Shown: piece by piece, positions 53,094 to 61,321 of the stretch
How the letters are laid out: the number at the start of each line of letters is the position of its first letter
Position numbering within the stretch: position 1 is the first letter of the stretch
Assembly (NCBI RefSeq): GCF_028290625.1
Contig: NZ_JAQGJM010000027.1
Coordinates: 1 to 64,000, forward strand
Direction of reading: 5' to 3'
From: Devosia sp.
GTDB taxonomy: Bacteria; Pseudomonadota; Alphaproteobacteria; Rhizobiales; Devosiaceae
DNA length: 64,000 nt
Program-made: the position numbers and the translations under genes
Notes under the pieces: model-generated
Database searches by the model: none
What the model saw: only the letters and a program-made list of their open reading frames with translations
What the model was told of the DNA's origin: nothing

Positions 53094-54194
53094 TCACCAC
53101 GCGATCGCATTGCGGCGGCGCAGCAATATCCAGAGGAAGAACGGGCCGCCGACGGCAGCGGTGACGATGCCAATGGGCAATTCAGCCGGGGCGACGACGA
53201 GGCGGCTGACGGCATCGGCCATCAGCAGGAACGAAGCGCCCAACAGAGCGGAGGCGGGCAGCAGGTAGCGGTGGTCGGGCCCGATGACGAGGCGCAGCAA
53301 ATGCGGCACGACGATGCCGACAAAACCGATGCCGCCCGAGACCGCGACCGAGGCGCCGGTTGCAGCAGCGACGGCCACGATGGCGGCGAGCTTGAAGCGC
53401 TGCACCGGCAGGCCGAGGTGACCGGCGGTGGCTTCGCCGAGCGTCAGGGCGTTGAGACCCTTAGCGAGGAAGGCCGAGGCGGTTAGAGCCACGACAATGA
53501 TCGGGCCGGAGGCCATGATCTTGGTCCAGTTGGCGCCCGAGAGTGAGCCGAGGCCCCAGAACGTCAGGTCGCGGAGCTGGCTGTCGGTGGCGACATAGAC
53601 CAGAACACCCGTGATCGCGCCAGCGAGGGCGCCGATGGCGATGCCGGCGAGCAGCATAGTGGCAATGGCAGTCTGGCCGGCCTTGGTGGCGACGCGGTAG
53701 AGAATGAAGGTGGTGATCAGGCCGCCGATGAAGGAAGCCATCTGGAGGGAATAGATGCCCAGCAGGGCGGTCAGCGGCGCCAGCATGGTGGTGCCGAGGA
53801 CGATGATGCCGACGGCGCCGAGACCCGCGCCGGCCGAGACGCCGACGAGGCCCGGATCGGCCAGGGGATTACGGAACAGACCTTGCATGAGCAGGCCCGA
53901 GGTGGCGAGCGCCGCGCCGACGAGGACGCCGAGGATCATGCGTGGCAGGCGGATATTGTAGATGACGGTCTGGTCGCGCAGCAGGGCGGCCGGGTCGGCG
54001 GTGGTGCCGCCAAACCAGGAGCCGATCAGGTTCAGCGCTGAAGCGCCGGAGGCACCGGTGGTCATCGAAATGACCATGGTAACGAGAAGCAGGACGGCCA
54101 GCACGACGATGGCCAGCCGGCCGAGGGACGAGCGGTCACCCGCCAGGCGCTCGGCGCGGCCAAGTCCGCCGGACATGGAAAGCGCAGCAGTCAT
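53094..54194 (-). CDS. hmuU: Haem ABC transporter permease HmuU
   Basis: A 366-aa FecCD-family permease with about ten helices. IRLPRMILGVLVGAALATSGLLMQGLFRNPLADPG is the hallmark near residue 85 (core: GLLMQGLFRNPLADPGLVGV). GGIGFVGIVVPHLLRLVIGPDH and the final PIGIVTAAVGGPFFLWIL follow. The N-terminal cytosolic segment is about 30 residues. It overlaps hmuT by 4 nt. Confidence 0.95.
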   Translation of the reverse strand: MTAALSMSGGLGRAERLAGDRSSLGRLAIVVLAVLLLVTMVISMTTGASGASALNLIGSWFGGTTADPAALLRDQTVIYNIRLPRMILGVLVGAALATSGLLMQGLFRNPLADPGLVGVSAGAGLGAVGIIVLGTTMLAPLTALLGIYSLQMASFIGGLITTFILYRVATKAGQTAIATMLLAGIAIGALAGAITGVLVYVATDSQLRDLTFWGLGSLSGANWTKIMASGPIIVVALTASAFLAKGLNALTLGEATAGHLGLPVQRFKLAAIVAVAAATGASVAVSGGIGFVGIVVPHLLRLVIGPDHRYLLPASALLGASFLLMADAVSRLVVAPAELPIGIVTAAVGGPFFLWILLRRRNAIAW

Positions 54195-55069
54195 AAGGCC
54201 TTACCATAGAGGGCATCGACCAGCTCGCCGACAGCACTGGCGGTGCGGGGGCCGAAGCCGAGGAGGTAGGCGCCGTCGAGGCGGATGATGGCGTGGGCCT
54301 TGCCAGCGTTAGTGAGGGCGATGGCGGGGTGGGCAAGCAGTTCGGCATCGGTGCCGCCATGGTCGCCGCCGCGGTCCATCATCAGGATGACGTCGGGATT
54401 GGCGGCGATGATGGCTTCTTCGGTCAGCGCCTCGTAGCCGGAATAATCTGTGACGGCGTTGAGCGCGCCGGCCAGTTCGATAATGCCATTGGCGGCGGTA
54501 TCCGTGCCCGAGGCCTGGATCTTGCCGCCTTGGGTGGAGAGGATGAAGAGGACCTTCTTGCGCTCTGGAATGGCGGCGGTGCGGGCTTCGACGGCCTTGA
54601 GCGCGGTATCGAGTTGCGCGGCAAGAGCCTCGGATTTATCAGGTACGCCAAGGGCTTGACCGACGGCGCGGACCTTGGCGAGAATGCCTTCGTGGGAGAA
54701 ACCTTCGGAGACGGTCTGGTAGTCGACGCCGGCATGGGAGAGTACGTCGAGGGCTTCGGGCGGGCCGCTACCTTCGATGACGAGGAGCGCGGTCGGGGTG
54801 ACTGAGAGCACGCCTTCCGGGGCGAGGGCGCGCATGTAGCCGACGTCGGGGAGCGCCAGTGCGGCCTCGGGGAAAGTGGCGGTCTGGTCGCGGGCGACGA
54901 GGCGCTTTTCTTCACCGAGGGCGTAGATGATCTCGGTCAGTGAGCCGCCGATGGAAACCAGGCGCGAGGTGTCGGCGAAGGGTTTGAGGTCCTGCGCAAA
55001 GGACTGCATCGGGGTCGAAAGTGCTAGCATTATGCTAACGGCGACGATCGCTTTCGGGGCAAAACGCAT
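54191..55069 (-). CDS. hmuT: Periplasmic haem-binding protein HmuT
   Basis: A 292-aa class III periplasmic binding protein with a signal peptide (cleavage after SFAQ). The first lobe starts RLVSIGGSLTEIIYALG and shows VGYMRALAPEGVLSV; the Tyr near YMRALAPE is the likely haem ligand region in HmuT/ShuT. The second lobe includes TEEAIIAANPDVILMMDRG and LLGFGPRTASAVGEL. The start is ATG 55069 (a GTG codon just before is possible). It hands haem to HmuU. Confidence 0.93.
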   Translation of the reverse strand: MRFAPKAIVAVSIMLALSTPMQSFAQDLKPFADTSRLVSIGGSLTEIIYALGEEKRLVARDQTATFPEAALALPDVGYMRALAPEGVLSVTPTALLVIEGSGPPEALDVLSHAGVDYQTVSEGFSHEGILAKVRAVGQALGVPDKSEALAAQLDTALKAVEARTAAIPERKKVLFILSTQGGKIQASGTDTAANGIIELAGALNAVTDYSGYEALTEEAIIAANPDVILMMDRGGDHGGTDAELLAHPAIALTNAGKAHAIIRLDGAYLLGFGPRTASAVGELVDALYGKAL

Positions 55070-55078
55070 CACAGGTCC

Positions 55079-56134
55079 TCAGGCGGCGTTGGTCTGGGCG
55101 TAGAGCGGCAGGTTTTGCACCAGATCGCGCCAGGCGCCGCGTTCGTCGGAGCCTTCGACGCGCTTGCCGAAGAACTGGATGATCAGCTCGCGGTTTTCGT
55201 CGTAGACCTCGACTGAGGTGACGTGACCGTCCGACGTGGGCTTGCGCACGCCCCAGACCGAGGCGACCTGATCGAGCCGTAGGTGCAGGTGGAAGGTGTC
55301 GTCGAGCACGTTGAGCCAGGGGCCCATGGTCTTGATGTTCTGGATCGGGCCGGAATGGATCTGGATGCAGCCGTGATTGCCGACGAAGGCCATGACCGGG
55401 AGGGTCTGGTCGGCCGCGGCAGCGCTGAACAGGCCGGCGACGGCGGTGTGATCGAGCTGCCAGGCGTAGTCTTCGCCGACGGTTTCGAGCGCGGTGAGGC
55501 GGGGGTAGTTCAGTTTCTTGAGCAGGCCGAAGAACTGGTGCGTGTCGGTCAGGGCCGACCAGCCGGCGCGGAGGTCTTCCAGCGGCGCAGGGGTGCCGAG
55601 CGCAACTGGAACCGGCTTGGGCTGGGTGACGATGGGCGCCTGCTCGGGCGAACGCAGGTTGGCGACAAGGATGGCCCAGGCTTCGAGGTTCGTCGCGGGA
55701 CGGGCATGGACCTTGAACACGGCATCGCCCTGGGCGTCGAAGAACTGCACCGAGTGGCGGATGGTGCCATCGTCTTTGGCTTTTTCGACAGCGAAGCCGA
55801 AGGCCCACTTGGATGGGAAAATACGCAGGTCGATCTGCTCGCCCAGCACCATAGAGGCATGCGGGCCGATGACGACCTTTTCCACGGGGCCGATCTTTTC
55901 GTGCACGGCGCTTTCGTTGCGGGTCAGGGCCATGATCTCGCCGCAGGCGGTCAGGCCGTTGAGCAGCAGGTCGATATTGGGTTCGATGCGGGTGACGTTG
56001 AGGCCCACATAGGCGGCAACCAGCTCGGCCTCGGAAATGGCATGGATGCGGGCGAAATCGCGCTCGCGCATTTCGGGGTGCAGCGCGCGCAGGTCACGGA
56101 TTTCGGCTGGGGTCTTGGTCTTAGAATTGGTCAC
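55079..56134 (-). CDS. hmuS: Haem-degrading/haem-binding protein HmuS
   Basis: A 351-aa cytosolic protein of the HemS/ChuX-like family, with two similar halves. The first contains MALTRNESAVHEKIG, and the second contains MAFVGNHGCIQIHSGPIQNIKTMGPWLNVLD (core: VGNHGCIQIHSGPIQNIK). In the HemS family the C-terminal-half His is the haem ligand. It receives haem from the ABC importer and may break it down to release iron. The GTG at 56134 is the start; an internal ATG at 56071 would shorten it by 21 residues. It is 11 nt after hmuP. Confidence 0.93.
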   Translation of the reverse strand: MTNSKTKTPAEIRDLRALHPEMRERDFARIHAISEAELVAAYVGLNVTRIEPNIDLLLNGLTACGEIMALTRNESAVHEKIGPVEKVVIGPHASMVLGEQIDLRIFPSKWAFGFAVEKAKDDGTIRHSVQFFDAQGDAVFKVHARPATNLEAWAILVANLRSPEQAPIVTQPKPVPVALGTPAPLEDLRAGWSALTDTHQFFGLLKKLNYPRLTALETVGEDYAWQLDHTAVAGLFSAAAADQTLPVMAFVGNHGCIQIHSGPIQNIKTMGPWLNVLDDTFHLHLRLDQVASVWGVRKPTSDGHVTSVEVYDENRELIIQFFGKRVEGSDERGAWRDLVQNLPLYAQTNAA

Positions 56135-56145
56135 TGGATCGGGCC

Positions 56146-56307
56146 CTATTTGGTCAGAATGAGTTTGTCCTGGCGCGTGATGCGCAGGCGGTACGGGCTG
56201 CCATTGTGGATGATGATCAATTCATTGCCGCCAGCGAACAAGGCGGCTGAATCGATCGAACGTGGCGCAATCTGGGCGCCCTGTGCGGTCTTGTCGCTTT
56301 CGTCCAT
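56146..56307 (-). CDS. hmuP: Haemin uptake protein HemP/HmuP
   Basis: A 53-aa protein (from ATG 56307) of the HemP family. The conserved end is LIIIHNGSPYRLRITRQDKLILTK (core: YRLRITRQDKLILTK). In Bradyrhizobium and related bacteria HmuP is a small regulator needed to activate the TonB haem receptor gene. First gene of the long hmu operon and divergent from that receptor gene. GGAAG at 8 nt supports this ATG; ATGs at 56322 and 56328 are alternatives. Confidence 0.88.
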   Translation of the reverse strand: MDESDKTAQGAQIAPRSIDSAALFAGGNELIIIHNGSPYRLRITRQDKLILTK

Positions 56308-56399
56308 TGCTGTTGCTTCCATCCACATAGGCACAAGAGTCTCGTCTTTTCAGGACGTTACCGCGTGGCGGATGGCTGGCGGGTCATGTCGTTATTAGT

Positions 56400-56414
56400 T
56401 GACTCTCATAATCA
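56400..56414. promoter_or_regulatory. IRO-box-like RirA site between hmuP and the haem receptor gene
   Basis: TGA at 56400-56402 and TCA at 56412-56414 flank nine bases. It overlaps a TTGACT -35-like hexamer (56399-56404) on the plus strand and lies in the only AT-rich part of the divergent region. RirA bound here could repress both directions under iron-replete conditions. Consistent with rirA in the same window. Confidence 0.5.
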
Positions 56415-56522
56415 GCTTATTTACCAAGCGCAATAGGTGATTTTCTGGGTCATGTTTCATGGCCCATCACAGCCAGCCAGCCTCCGCCAGCCAGCACACA
56501 CAAGAACACTCAGGAGTTTTGA

Positions 56523-58718
56523 ATGGGGCTGGTAAAGTCGAGCGCGGCTGTGCTGATGTGCGGCGTGGCTTTGAGCGCGATCGGGTTGCAGGGGGCTGCG
56601 GGCCAATCAACGAAGCCGACGAATGTGAATGCGACCAATATCACGCTGCTGGAGCGGCTGGTGATCGGCGCCGGCGCGCCCAAAGTGGCGATCAACACGC
56701 CCCAGGCCGTGACGGTGATCAACCAGGCCGATATCGACCAGGTGCAGGCATCGACGACGGGTGAGCTGTTTGAAAGCGTGCCGGGCGTGACCATGGTGGG
56801 CAGTGAGCGCCAGTTCGGCGAGGCGTTCAATATTCGCGGCATCGGCACGACGGAAAATTCGTCGGATGGCTCGCGCGTCATCGTCAATATCGATGGTACG
56901 CCCAAGTTTAACGAGCAGTACCGCATGGGCTCGTTCTTCTCCGATCCCGAGCTCTACAAGCAGGTCGAAGTGCTGCGCGGTCCGGCGTCGTCGACGCTGT
57001 ATGGCGCGGGTGCGCTGGGAGGGGTGATCAACTTCACCACCAAGGACGCCTCGGACTTCATTCAGGAAGGCTACACCGGCGCGGCGCGGCTCAAGACCAG
57101 CTTCTCCAGCAATGGCTTGCAGACGCTGACTTCGGCGCTGGTGGCCCAGCAGGTCACCGATAGCTTCGAAGTGCTGGCGACAGCAAACTGGCGCCGGTCG
57201 GAAAATCTGGACCTGGCCAAGGGAACAGAACTGGCCGGCTCGGGCTTTGATACGCTGTCGGGCCTGGTCAAGGGCACCTACCATTTCGGCGATAACAATG
57301 AGCAGACGCTGCGCGCGTCGTATCAGCGCTGGTACAGCGACGCCAAGGACCAGCCCTATGCGCAGACCTCGACGCAGGCGGCGTTCGGCGTGACCGACCG
57401 CACTGTGGTCGACCAGACGGCGGTACTGACCTGGGAAAATCCGGCGGTGGACAATCCATGGGTCGATTTGAAGGTGTCGCTGAGCTATTCGGACACCACC
57501 AATGAGCAGACCAATCACCGCTATGCGCTGGGTGCGCCACGCACGGTCGTTGGCCCGGTGTCGCCGGCTTTTCCACAGAACGTGACGGCCGACAGCATCC
57601 TGCTCGACACCACCTATGGCTACAAGACCTGGCAGCTCAAGGCCGACAATACGGTCGAGTGGATCGGCGACGATTTCGAGAATTACTTCACCTTCGGTTT
57701 CCAGAGCAGCACCCTGGAGCGCACGGCAACACGGCCGGGCGGCACACCTCTGCCGGCCCATCCGCAGGGCACCGAGGACAAACTGGGGATTTTCGCCCAG
57801 AACGAATATATCTGGGATGAGAAGCTGACGCTGATCGCCGGCGCCCGCGCCGACTTCCACTGGGTCAATCCGACCACCACCGGGGTGCCGGATATCGACG
57901 GCGCCGCCGTGTCGCCCAAGCTGGCGGCCCTCTACGAGATCAACGACAATGTCGGGGTGTTCGCCTCAATCGCCCATACCGAACGTCTGCCGACGATCGA
58001 CGAGCTTTATTCGGTCGCTGCGGCGACGCCGCCAAGCGTGCGCAACCCGGCAGGTGGATCGGGCAAGACGGCCAGCCTGGCCCTGCGCAAGGAGCAGGCC
58101 AATACGATCGAGGGCGGCTTCACCCTCAGCAATGACGACATCTTCCAGCCGGGGGATACGGCCAGCATCAAGACCACGGCGTTCTACAGCGACCTGACCG
58201 ACCTGATCGCCTCCAACGCCACGCCGGGCATCGCGGTGCCGCCTCCTTCCTATTACGGCAATATCGGCAAGGCCCGGATTTACGGGCTGGAAGTGGAGGG
58301 CGCCTATGACAGCGAGGTATTCTTCGCCAGCCTGGCCTATTCGATCACAGTGGGCGATAACCTGGTGACCAATACGCCGCTGACCACCGTGCCGCAGAGC
58401 CGGCTGGTGGCAACGCTGGGGGCGCATCAGTCCGAATGGGACCTGGATTACGGCGCGCGGGTGACGCTGGCACAGGTGGGGCGCTATATCGCCCCGGCGA
58501 TCCAGCAGGGCCAGGTCGTTGCCGACGGCGAGGCCGAGGCCTTCGCCACGGTCGACCTGTTTGCTACCTGGAAGCCCAAGCATGGGCAGTTCAAGGGACT
58601 AGAGCTCACAGGCGGCATCGATAACCTGTTCGATGCGGACTATCGCGAGAACCTGTCGGGCGACCGCTCGATCGGCCGCACCTTCAAGGTGACGCTGGCC
58701 AAGCAGTTCGACTACTAA
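56523..58718 (+). CDS. hmuR: TonB-dependent haem/haemoglobin receptor
   Basis: A 731-aa outer-membrane beta-barrel receptor. A signal peptide (about 1-28) is followed by ITLLERLVIGAG, a likely TonB box. The plug domain (about 55-165) includes VNIDGTPKFNEQYR and LRGPASSTLYGAGALGGVINFTT. The barrel ends VTLAKQFDY, with a terminal Tyr instead of the more common Phe. The usual haem-receptor FRAP region is represented by AHTERLPTIDELY, without a clear NPNL box. Ribosome site AGGAG before the ATG. It imports haem with TonB-ExbB-ExbD and HmuTUV. Confidence 0.92.
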   Translation: MGLVKSSAAVLMCGVALSAIGLQGAAGQSTKPTNVNATNITLLERLVIGAGAPKVAINTPQAVTVINQADIDQVQASTTGELFESVPGVTMVGSERQFGEAFNIRGIGTTENSSDGSRVIVNIDGTPKFNEQYRMGSFFSDPELYKQVEVLRGPASSTLYGAGALGGVINFTTKDASDFIQEGYTGAARLKTSFSSNGLQTLTSALVAQQVTDSFEVLATANWRRSENLDLAKGTELAGSGFDTLSGLVKGTYHFGDNNEQTLRASYQRWYSDAKDQPYAQTSTQAAFGVTDRTVVDQTAVLTWENPAVDNPWVDLKVSLSYSDTTNEQTNHRYALGAPRTVVGPVSPAFPQNVTADSILLDTTYGYKTWQLKADNTVEWIGDDFENYFTFGFQSSTLERTATRPGGTPLPAHPQGTEDKLGIFAQNEYIWDEKLTLIAGARADFHWVNPTTTGVPDIDGAAVSPKLAALYEINDNVGVFASIAHTERLPTIDELYSVAAATPPSVRNPAGGSGKTASLALRKEQANTIEGGFTLSNDDIFQPGDTASIKTTAFYSDLTDLIASNATPGIAVPPPSYYGNIGKARIYGLEVEGAYDSEVFFASLAYSITVGDNLVTNTPLTTVPQSRLVATLGAHQSEWDLDYGARVTLAQVGRYIAPAIQQGQVVADGEAEAFATVDLFATWKPKHGQFKGLELTGGIDNLFDADYRENLSGDRSIGRTFKVTLAKQFDY

Positions 58719-58748
58719 GCCGACGCTGTTCAGCCTATTTTGATGGTT

Positions 58749-58885
58749 CCCACCCCCTCATCCGCCCTTCGGGCACCTTCTCCCACGAGGGGAGAAGGGG
58801 GCCTCAGTGGGTGGGTTTGACTGGGAGCCAACCCTCGCCCCTTGTGGGAGAGGGTGGATCGGCCAAAGGCCGAGACGGGTGAGGG
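58749..58885. repeat. Pair of inverted palindromic repeat units (family A)
   Basis: The left unit reads CCCCCTCATCCGCCCTTCGG then CACCTTCTCCC-acga-GGGGAGAAGG. The right unit is a reverse-complement relative with CCTCGCCCC-ttgt-GGGAGAGGG and ends GACGGGTGAGGGG. The arrangement is the same as at 15738-15868. Likely a dispersed REP-like element with terminator potential. Confidence 0.65.
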
Positions 58886-58987
58886 GTTGTCGCCGCAAGT
58901 GTGGAACGTCGATTCGGGTTAGGCCAAGCAAGGTCAACAAATTTGGGCGCGGTGACCTGCCGCGCCTTTTTTTACGTGGCGTAGCAA

Positions 58988-59037
58988 GGCCCTCACTCGG
59001 CGCGGCGCGCCGACCTTCCCCCGCAGGGGCGAGGTGA
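58988..59037. repeat. Palindromic element (family C)
   Basis: Related to 29099-29159: both start AAGGCCC..TCAC, share CGCGCCGACCT and end in GAGGTGA. The CCTTCCCCC and GGGGCGAGG parts can pair. It sits just upstream of the EcfG-type promoter. Confidence 0.45.
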
Positions 59038-59063
59038 TAAGTGCATTGTCTGGCAGCGTACGA

Positions 59064-59088
59064 GGAACCGAAGCCGGCTTGGGCCGTT
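59064..59088 (+). promoter_or_regulatory. EcfG-type general stress promoter
   Basis: GGAAC (59064-59068), 16 bases, then CGTT (59085-59088) is an exact match to the alphaproteobacterial EcfG/SigT promoter consensus. Transcription would start near 59095, about 87 nt upstream of the iron-permease-family gene. EcfG, NepR and PhyR genes are not in the window. Confidence 0.65.
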
Positions 59089-59094
59089 GTGCAG

Positions 59095-59161
59095 GAGCTA
59101 CAGTTTTTTGACGCTAAAAGCTGGAGCTGCCCTGGTCCTCTCACGAGGGTCAGGGCTTTTT
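59095..59161 (+). ncRNA. Possible EcfG-dependent small RNA or attenuated leader, about 67 nt
   Basis: The interval between the predicted EcfG start (near 59095) and the terminator U-run forms a compact RNA. Its 5' part has AGCT-containing segments that can pair locally. Either it is a stress-induced small RNA (Caulobacter has a SigT-dependent one, GsrN, though the loop here is not C-rich), or a leader that controls read-through into the permease gene. Sequence alone does not decide. Confidence 0.4.
59129..59161 (+). terminator. Intrinsic terminator in the leader of the iron-permease-family gene
   Basis: GCCCTGGTCCTC (59129-59140), a TCAC loop and GAGGGTCAGGGC (59145-59156) make a 12-bp stem with two G-U pairs in RNA, followed by TTTTT. 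It lies 20 nt before the downstream ATG and after the EcfG-type promoter, so most transcripts may stop here. That would leave a 5' RNA of about 67 nt. Confidence 0.65.
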
Positions 59162-59181
59162 CGTCCCATGGCGAGTACGAT

Positions 59182-59556
59182 ATGACCGATACCAGCCTGT
59201 TCACCAAATTTTCCCATCATGTGGCCCATGCGGCGGGACGGCCGCAGACCTTTGCGCTGGCTTGCGCGGGGATCGTGATCTGGGCCGTCAGCGGCCCGGT
59301 GTTCGGGTATTCCGAGACCTGGCAATTGGTGGTCAATACGGCGACGACGATCATCACCTTCCTCATGGTGTTCGTGGTCCAGAATACGCAGAACCGCGAT
59401 GGCGAGGCGATCCAGGCCAAGCTGGATGAGTTGATCCGGGCGAGCCAGGCCGAGAACCAGTTTATCGGCGCTGAGCAGTTGACCGAAAAAGAACTGCATC
59501 ACTTGCGCGAGATGTACGTCGAGCACGCGGCCCGAAAGGCCGAAGCGACGGACTAG
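59182..59556 (+). CDS. Low-affinity iron permease family protein, small
   Basis: A 124-aa membrane protein matching the bacterial short form of the low-affinity iron permease family. It has two transmembrane helices (about 21-40 and 48-70: FALACAGIVIWAVSGPVFGY and VVNTATTIITFLMVFVVQNT), then the conserved NTQNRDGEAIQAKLDELIRA and a charged helical tail. Transport activity of the short form is not established. A five-codon upstream ORF (ATG 59168) ends overlapping this start, suggesting coupling. Likely stress-regulated from the EcfG-type promoter. Confidence 0.8.
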   Translation: MTDTSLFTKFSHHVAHAAGRPQTFALACAGIVIWAVSGPVFGYSETWQLVVNTATTIITFLMVFVVQNTQNRDGEAIQAKLDELIRASQAENQFIGAEQLTEKELHHLREMYVEHAARKAEATD

Positions 59557-59691
59557 GGTCGATCGACACTGCGGCTTCACCGCAGGCTGGCGGCTACCCC
59601 GCGGCCGCTTTGTACGCTTTGGTACCAGGCGGTGTGGCGACGATCCAACGCTGCATTTGTGGCGTAAGACCTTGTTGGGCACAGCAGTTGA

Positions 59692-59715
59692 ACTAATTTC
59701 GAATTGTGAATTAGT
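59692..59715. promoter_or_regulatory. Dyad and promoter-like region before the sensor kinase gene
   Basis: ACTAATT (59692-59698) and AATTAGT (59709-59715) are exact inverted arms. They overlap a promoter-like TTGAAC (59688-59693), N17, TTAGTC (59711-59716). The region is AT-rich compared with its surroundings. The regulator is unknown. Confidence 0.4.
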
Positions 59716-59745
59716 CTTGTGCTGTTTCGCCCGGAGGGGACAGGC

Positions 59746-61302
59746 GTGCGGCCGATGGCGTCTCGAACCAGTGTGGGAAAGATCAGTGCGCCGGTCGCGA
59801 CCATCGCGCTGGCGGCGTTGTTCTTCGTGCTGTTTTCGGCGCTGACCGCCTTCATGCTCTATTCCGCCTATCGCGACACGATCGACCGCGCGGAGGCGAG
59901 GGCAGCATCATCGGCCTATGTGGTGGCCGCCCATACGCAATGGCTGATGGAGGCGAGCTTCCAGGCCCTGCGGCGAATCGACGACGCCGCGGGCAATCGG
60001 CTGCAGGACCCGCCCGCCGACGCCATCGGCGATCTCAACGAAGCAGTGCAGAGCCTGCCGGGCAATGTGCAGGCCTGGGTGTTCGACGCCAATGGGGTGC
60101 CGCGGCTGACCAATGCCATGACCACACAGGCGGTCAATGCGGCGGACCGGGACTATTTTCTCGCCGTCAAGGCTGGCAAGCCGTTCGACATATCGCAACT
60201 GATCGTGTCGCGCTCGACCGGCGAGGACGTGTTCGTGGTGGCCAAGCGGCTTGAGCGCAATGGCGTGTTCGTGGGCTGTGCCATCATCGTGCTGCCCGCC
60301 GCGGCGCTGTCGCAGTTTCGCAGTTCGCTGGAACTAGGGCCGCTCTCGACGGTCGGCTTGTTCCGCGACGACGGGCTGATGGTGACGCGGGACCCGGTGC
60401 CCGAGCAGGTGCAGGACCTGAGCAAATATGTGTTGTTCACCGACTATCTGCCCAAAGGCTCGAATGGCACGTATTTCGCGCGGTCGCCCACCGACGGGGT
60501 CGAGCGGATCGTGGGCTATCGGCGCGTCGAAGGCCTGCCGCTGGTGGCCGTGGCGGCGATCGCCCAGTCGGAAGCCTTTGCGGACTATTGGGAAATCGTG
60601 CGCAATGTGCTGATCGTGGCGGTGCCGGGGCTGATCGGGCTATTGGCGATGGCGGTGTGGATCACCCGGCTGCTGCGGCGCGACGAGCGCTCGCGGCAGG
60701 AGCTGAGCCAGGCGCTGGAGGGCAACCAGACGCTGTTCCGTGAATTCCACCACCGGGTGAAGAACAACCTGCAGCAGGTTTCAGCGCTGGTGCAGTTGCA
60801 GAAGCTGCCACTTGAAGCCAAGCAGGAAATGGAGCGCCGTATCGCCGCGATGGTGGCGGTGCACGAGCATATTTACCGCTCCGACCAGTTCGACCGGGTC
60901 GATGTGGCCGACTATATCCCCAAGCTGGTGCAGGAATTGCGCGACAGCTACGGCGACGGCATTGTCATCGACTGCGCAGTGGCGCCGGCCGAAGTGGACC
61001 GCGAACATGCGCTGCCGCTGGGCCTGTTGATCAACGAGGTGGTGGCCAATGCGGTCAAGCACGGCTTTACCGATGGGCGGGCCGGCCGCATCAGCATCGA
61101 TCTGGTGGCGCTGGACGATGCCCGCGCACGCCTGACAATCAGCGACAATGGCGTGGGATTCGATCCCGCTAGCCATTCCAAGGGCATGGGAACCAAGCTG
61201 ATTCGCGGACTGGCGGCGCAAATGGAAGGCGAACACAGCTTTGATGCGAGGGAAGGCACCCGATTCGTATTGCTGTTCCCGCTGATGCGGGTCACGACCT
61301 AG
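59746..61302 (+). CDS. Sensor histidine kinase, Cache sensor + HisKA_2
   Basis: A 518-aa membrane kinase. TM1 lies near residues 18-40, followed by an extracytoplasmic double-Cache sensor region (about 45-285: WVFDANGVPRLTN, RDYFLAVKAGKPFDIS, GVERIVGYRRVEGLPLVAVAAI), TM2 about 293-312, and the HisKA_2 phosphoacceptor motif REFHHRVKNNLQQVSALVQLQ (core: FHHRVKNNLQ). The HATPase domain has LINEVVANAVKHG and ISDNGVGFDP. This kinase type often feeds PhyR in the general stress response. The GTG at 59746 has GGAGG 8 nt upstream; ATG 59755 is an alternative. No response-regulator gene adjoins. Confidence 0.88.
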   Translation: MRPMASRTSVGKISAPVATIALAALFFVLFSALTAFMLYSAYRDTIDRAEARAASSAYVVAAHTQWLMEASFQALRRIDDAAGNRLQDPPADAIGDLNEAVQSLPGNVQAWVFDANGVPRLTNAMTTQAVNAADRDYFLAVKAGKPFDISQLIVSRSTGEDVFVVAKRLERNGVFVGCAIIVLPAAALSQFRSSLELGPLSTVGLFRDDGLMVTRDPVPEQVQDLSKYVLFTDYLPKGSNGTYFARSPTDGVERIVGYRRVEGLPLVAVAAIAQSEAFADYWEIVRNVLIVAVPGLIGLLAMAVWITRLLRRDERSRQELSQALEGNQTLFREFHHRVKNNLQQVSALVQLQKLPLEAKQEMERRIAAMVAVHEHIYRSDQFDRVDVADYIPKLVQELRDSYGDGIVIDCAVAPAEVDREHALPLGLLINEVVANAVKHGFTDGRAGRISIDLVALDDARARLTISDNGVGFDPASHSKGMGTKLIRGLAAQMEGEHSFDAREGTRFVLLFPLMRVTT

Positions 61303-61321
61303 CAGCGAAGCGAGGCGAGCC

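Larger units (their letters stand above)
58719..59063. other. Repeat-rich gap downstream of the haem receptor gene
   Basis: About 345 nt with no supported gene. It contains a family A repeat pair (58749-58885) and a family C element (58988-59037). The final part leads into the EcfG-type promoter at 59064. Confidence 0.6.

Noticed and set aside
59041..59161. Known riboswitch or 6S RNA in the iron-permease leader
   Set aside because: I could not find the conserved motifs of yybP-ykoY, cobalamin or SAM-II riboswitches, or a 6S-like long hairpin. A covariance-model search would be decisive.
59041..59181. In-frame upstream extension of the iron-permease-family gene
   Set aside because: It would translate through the EcfG-type promoter and the terminator hairpin, and the added residues do not resemble the family.
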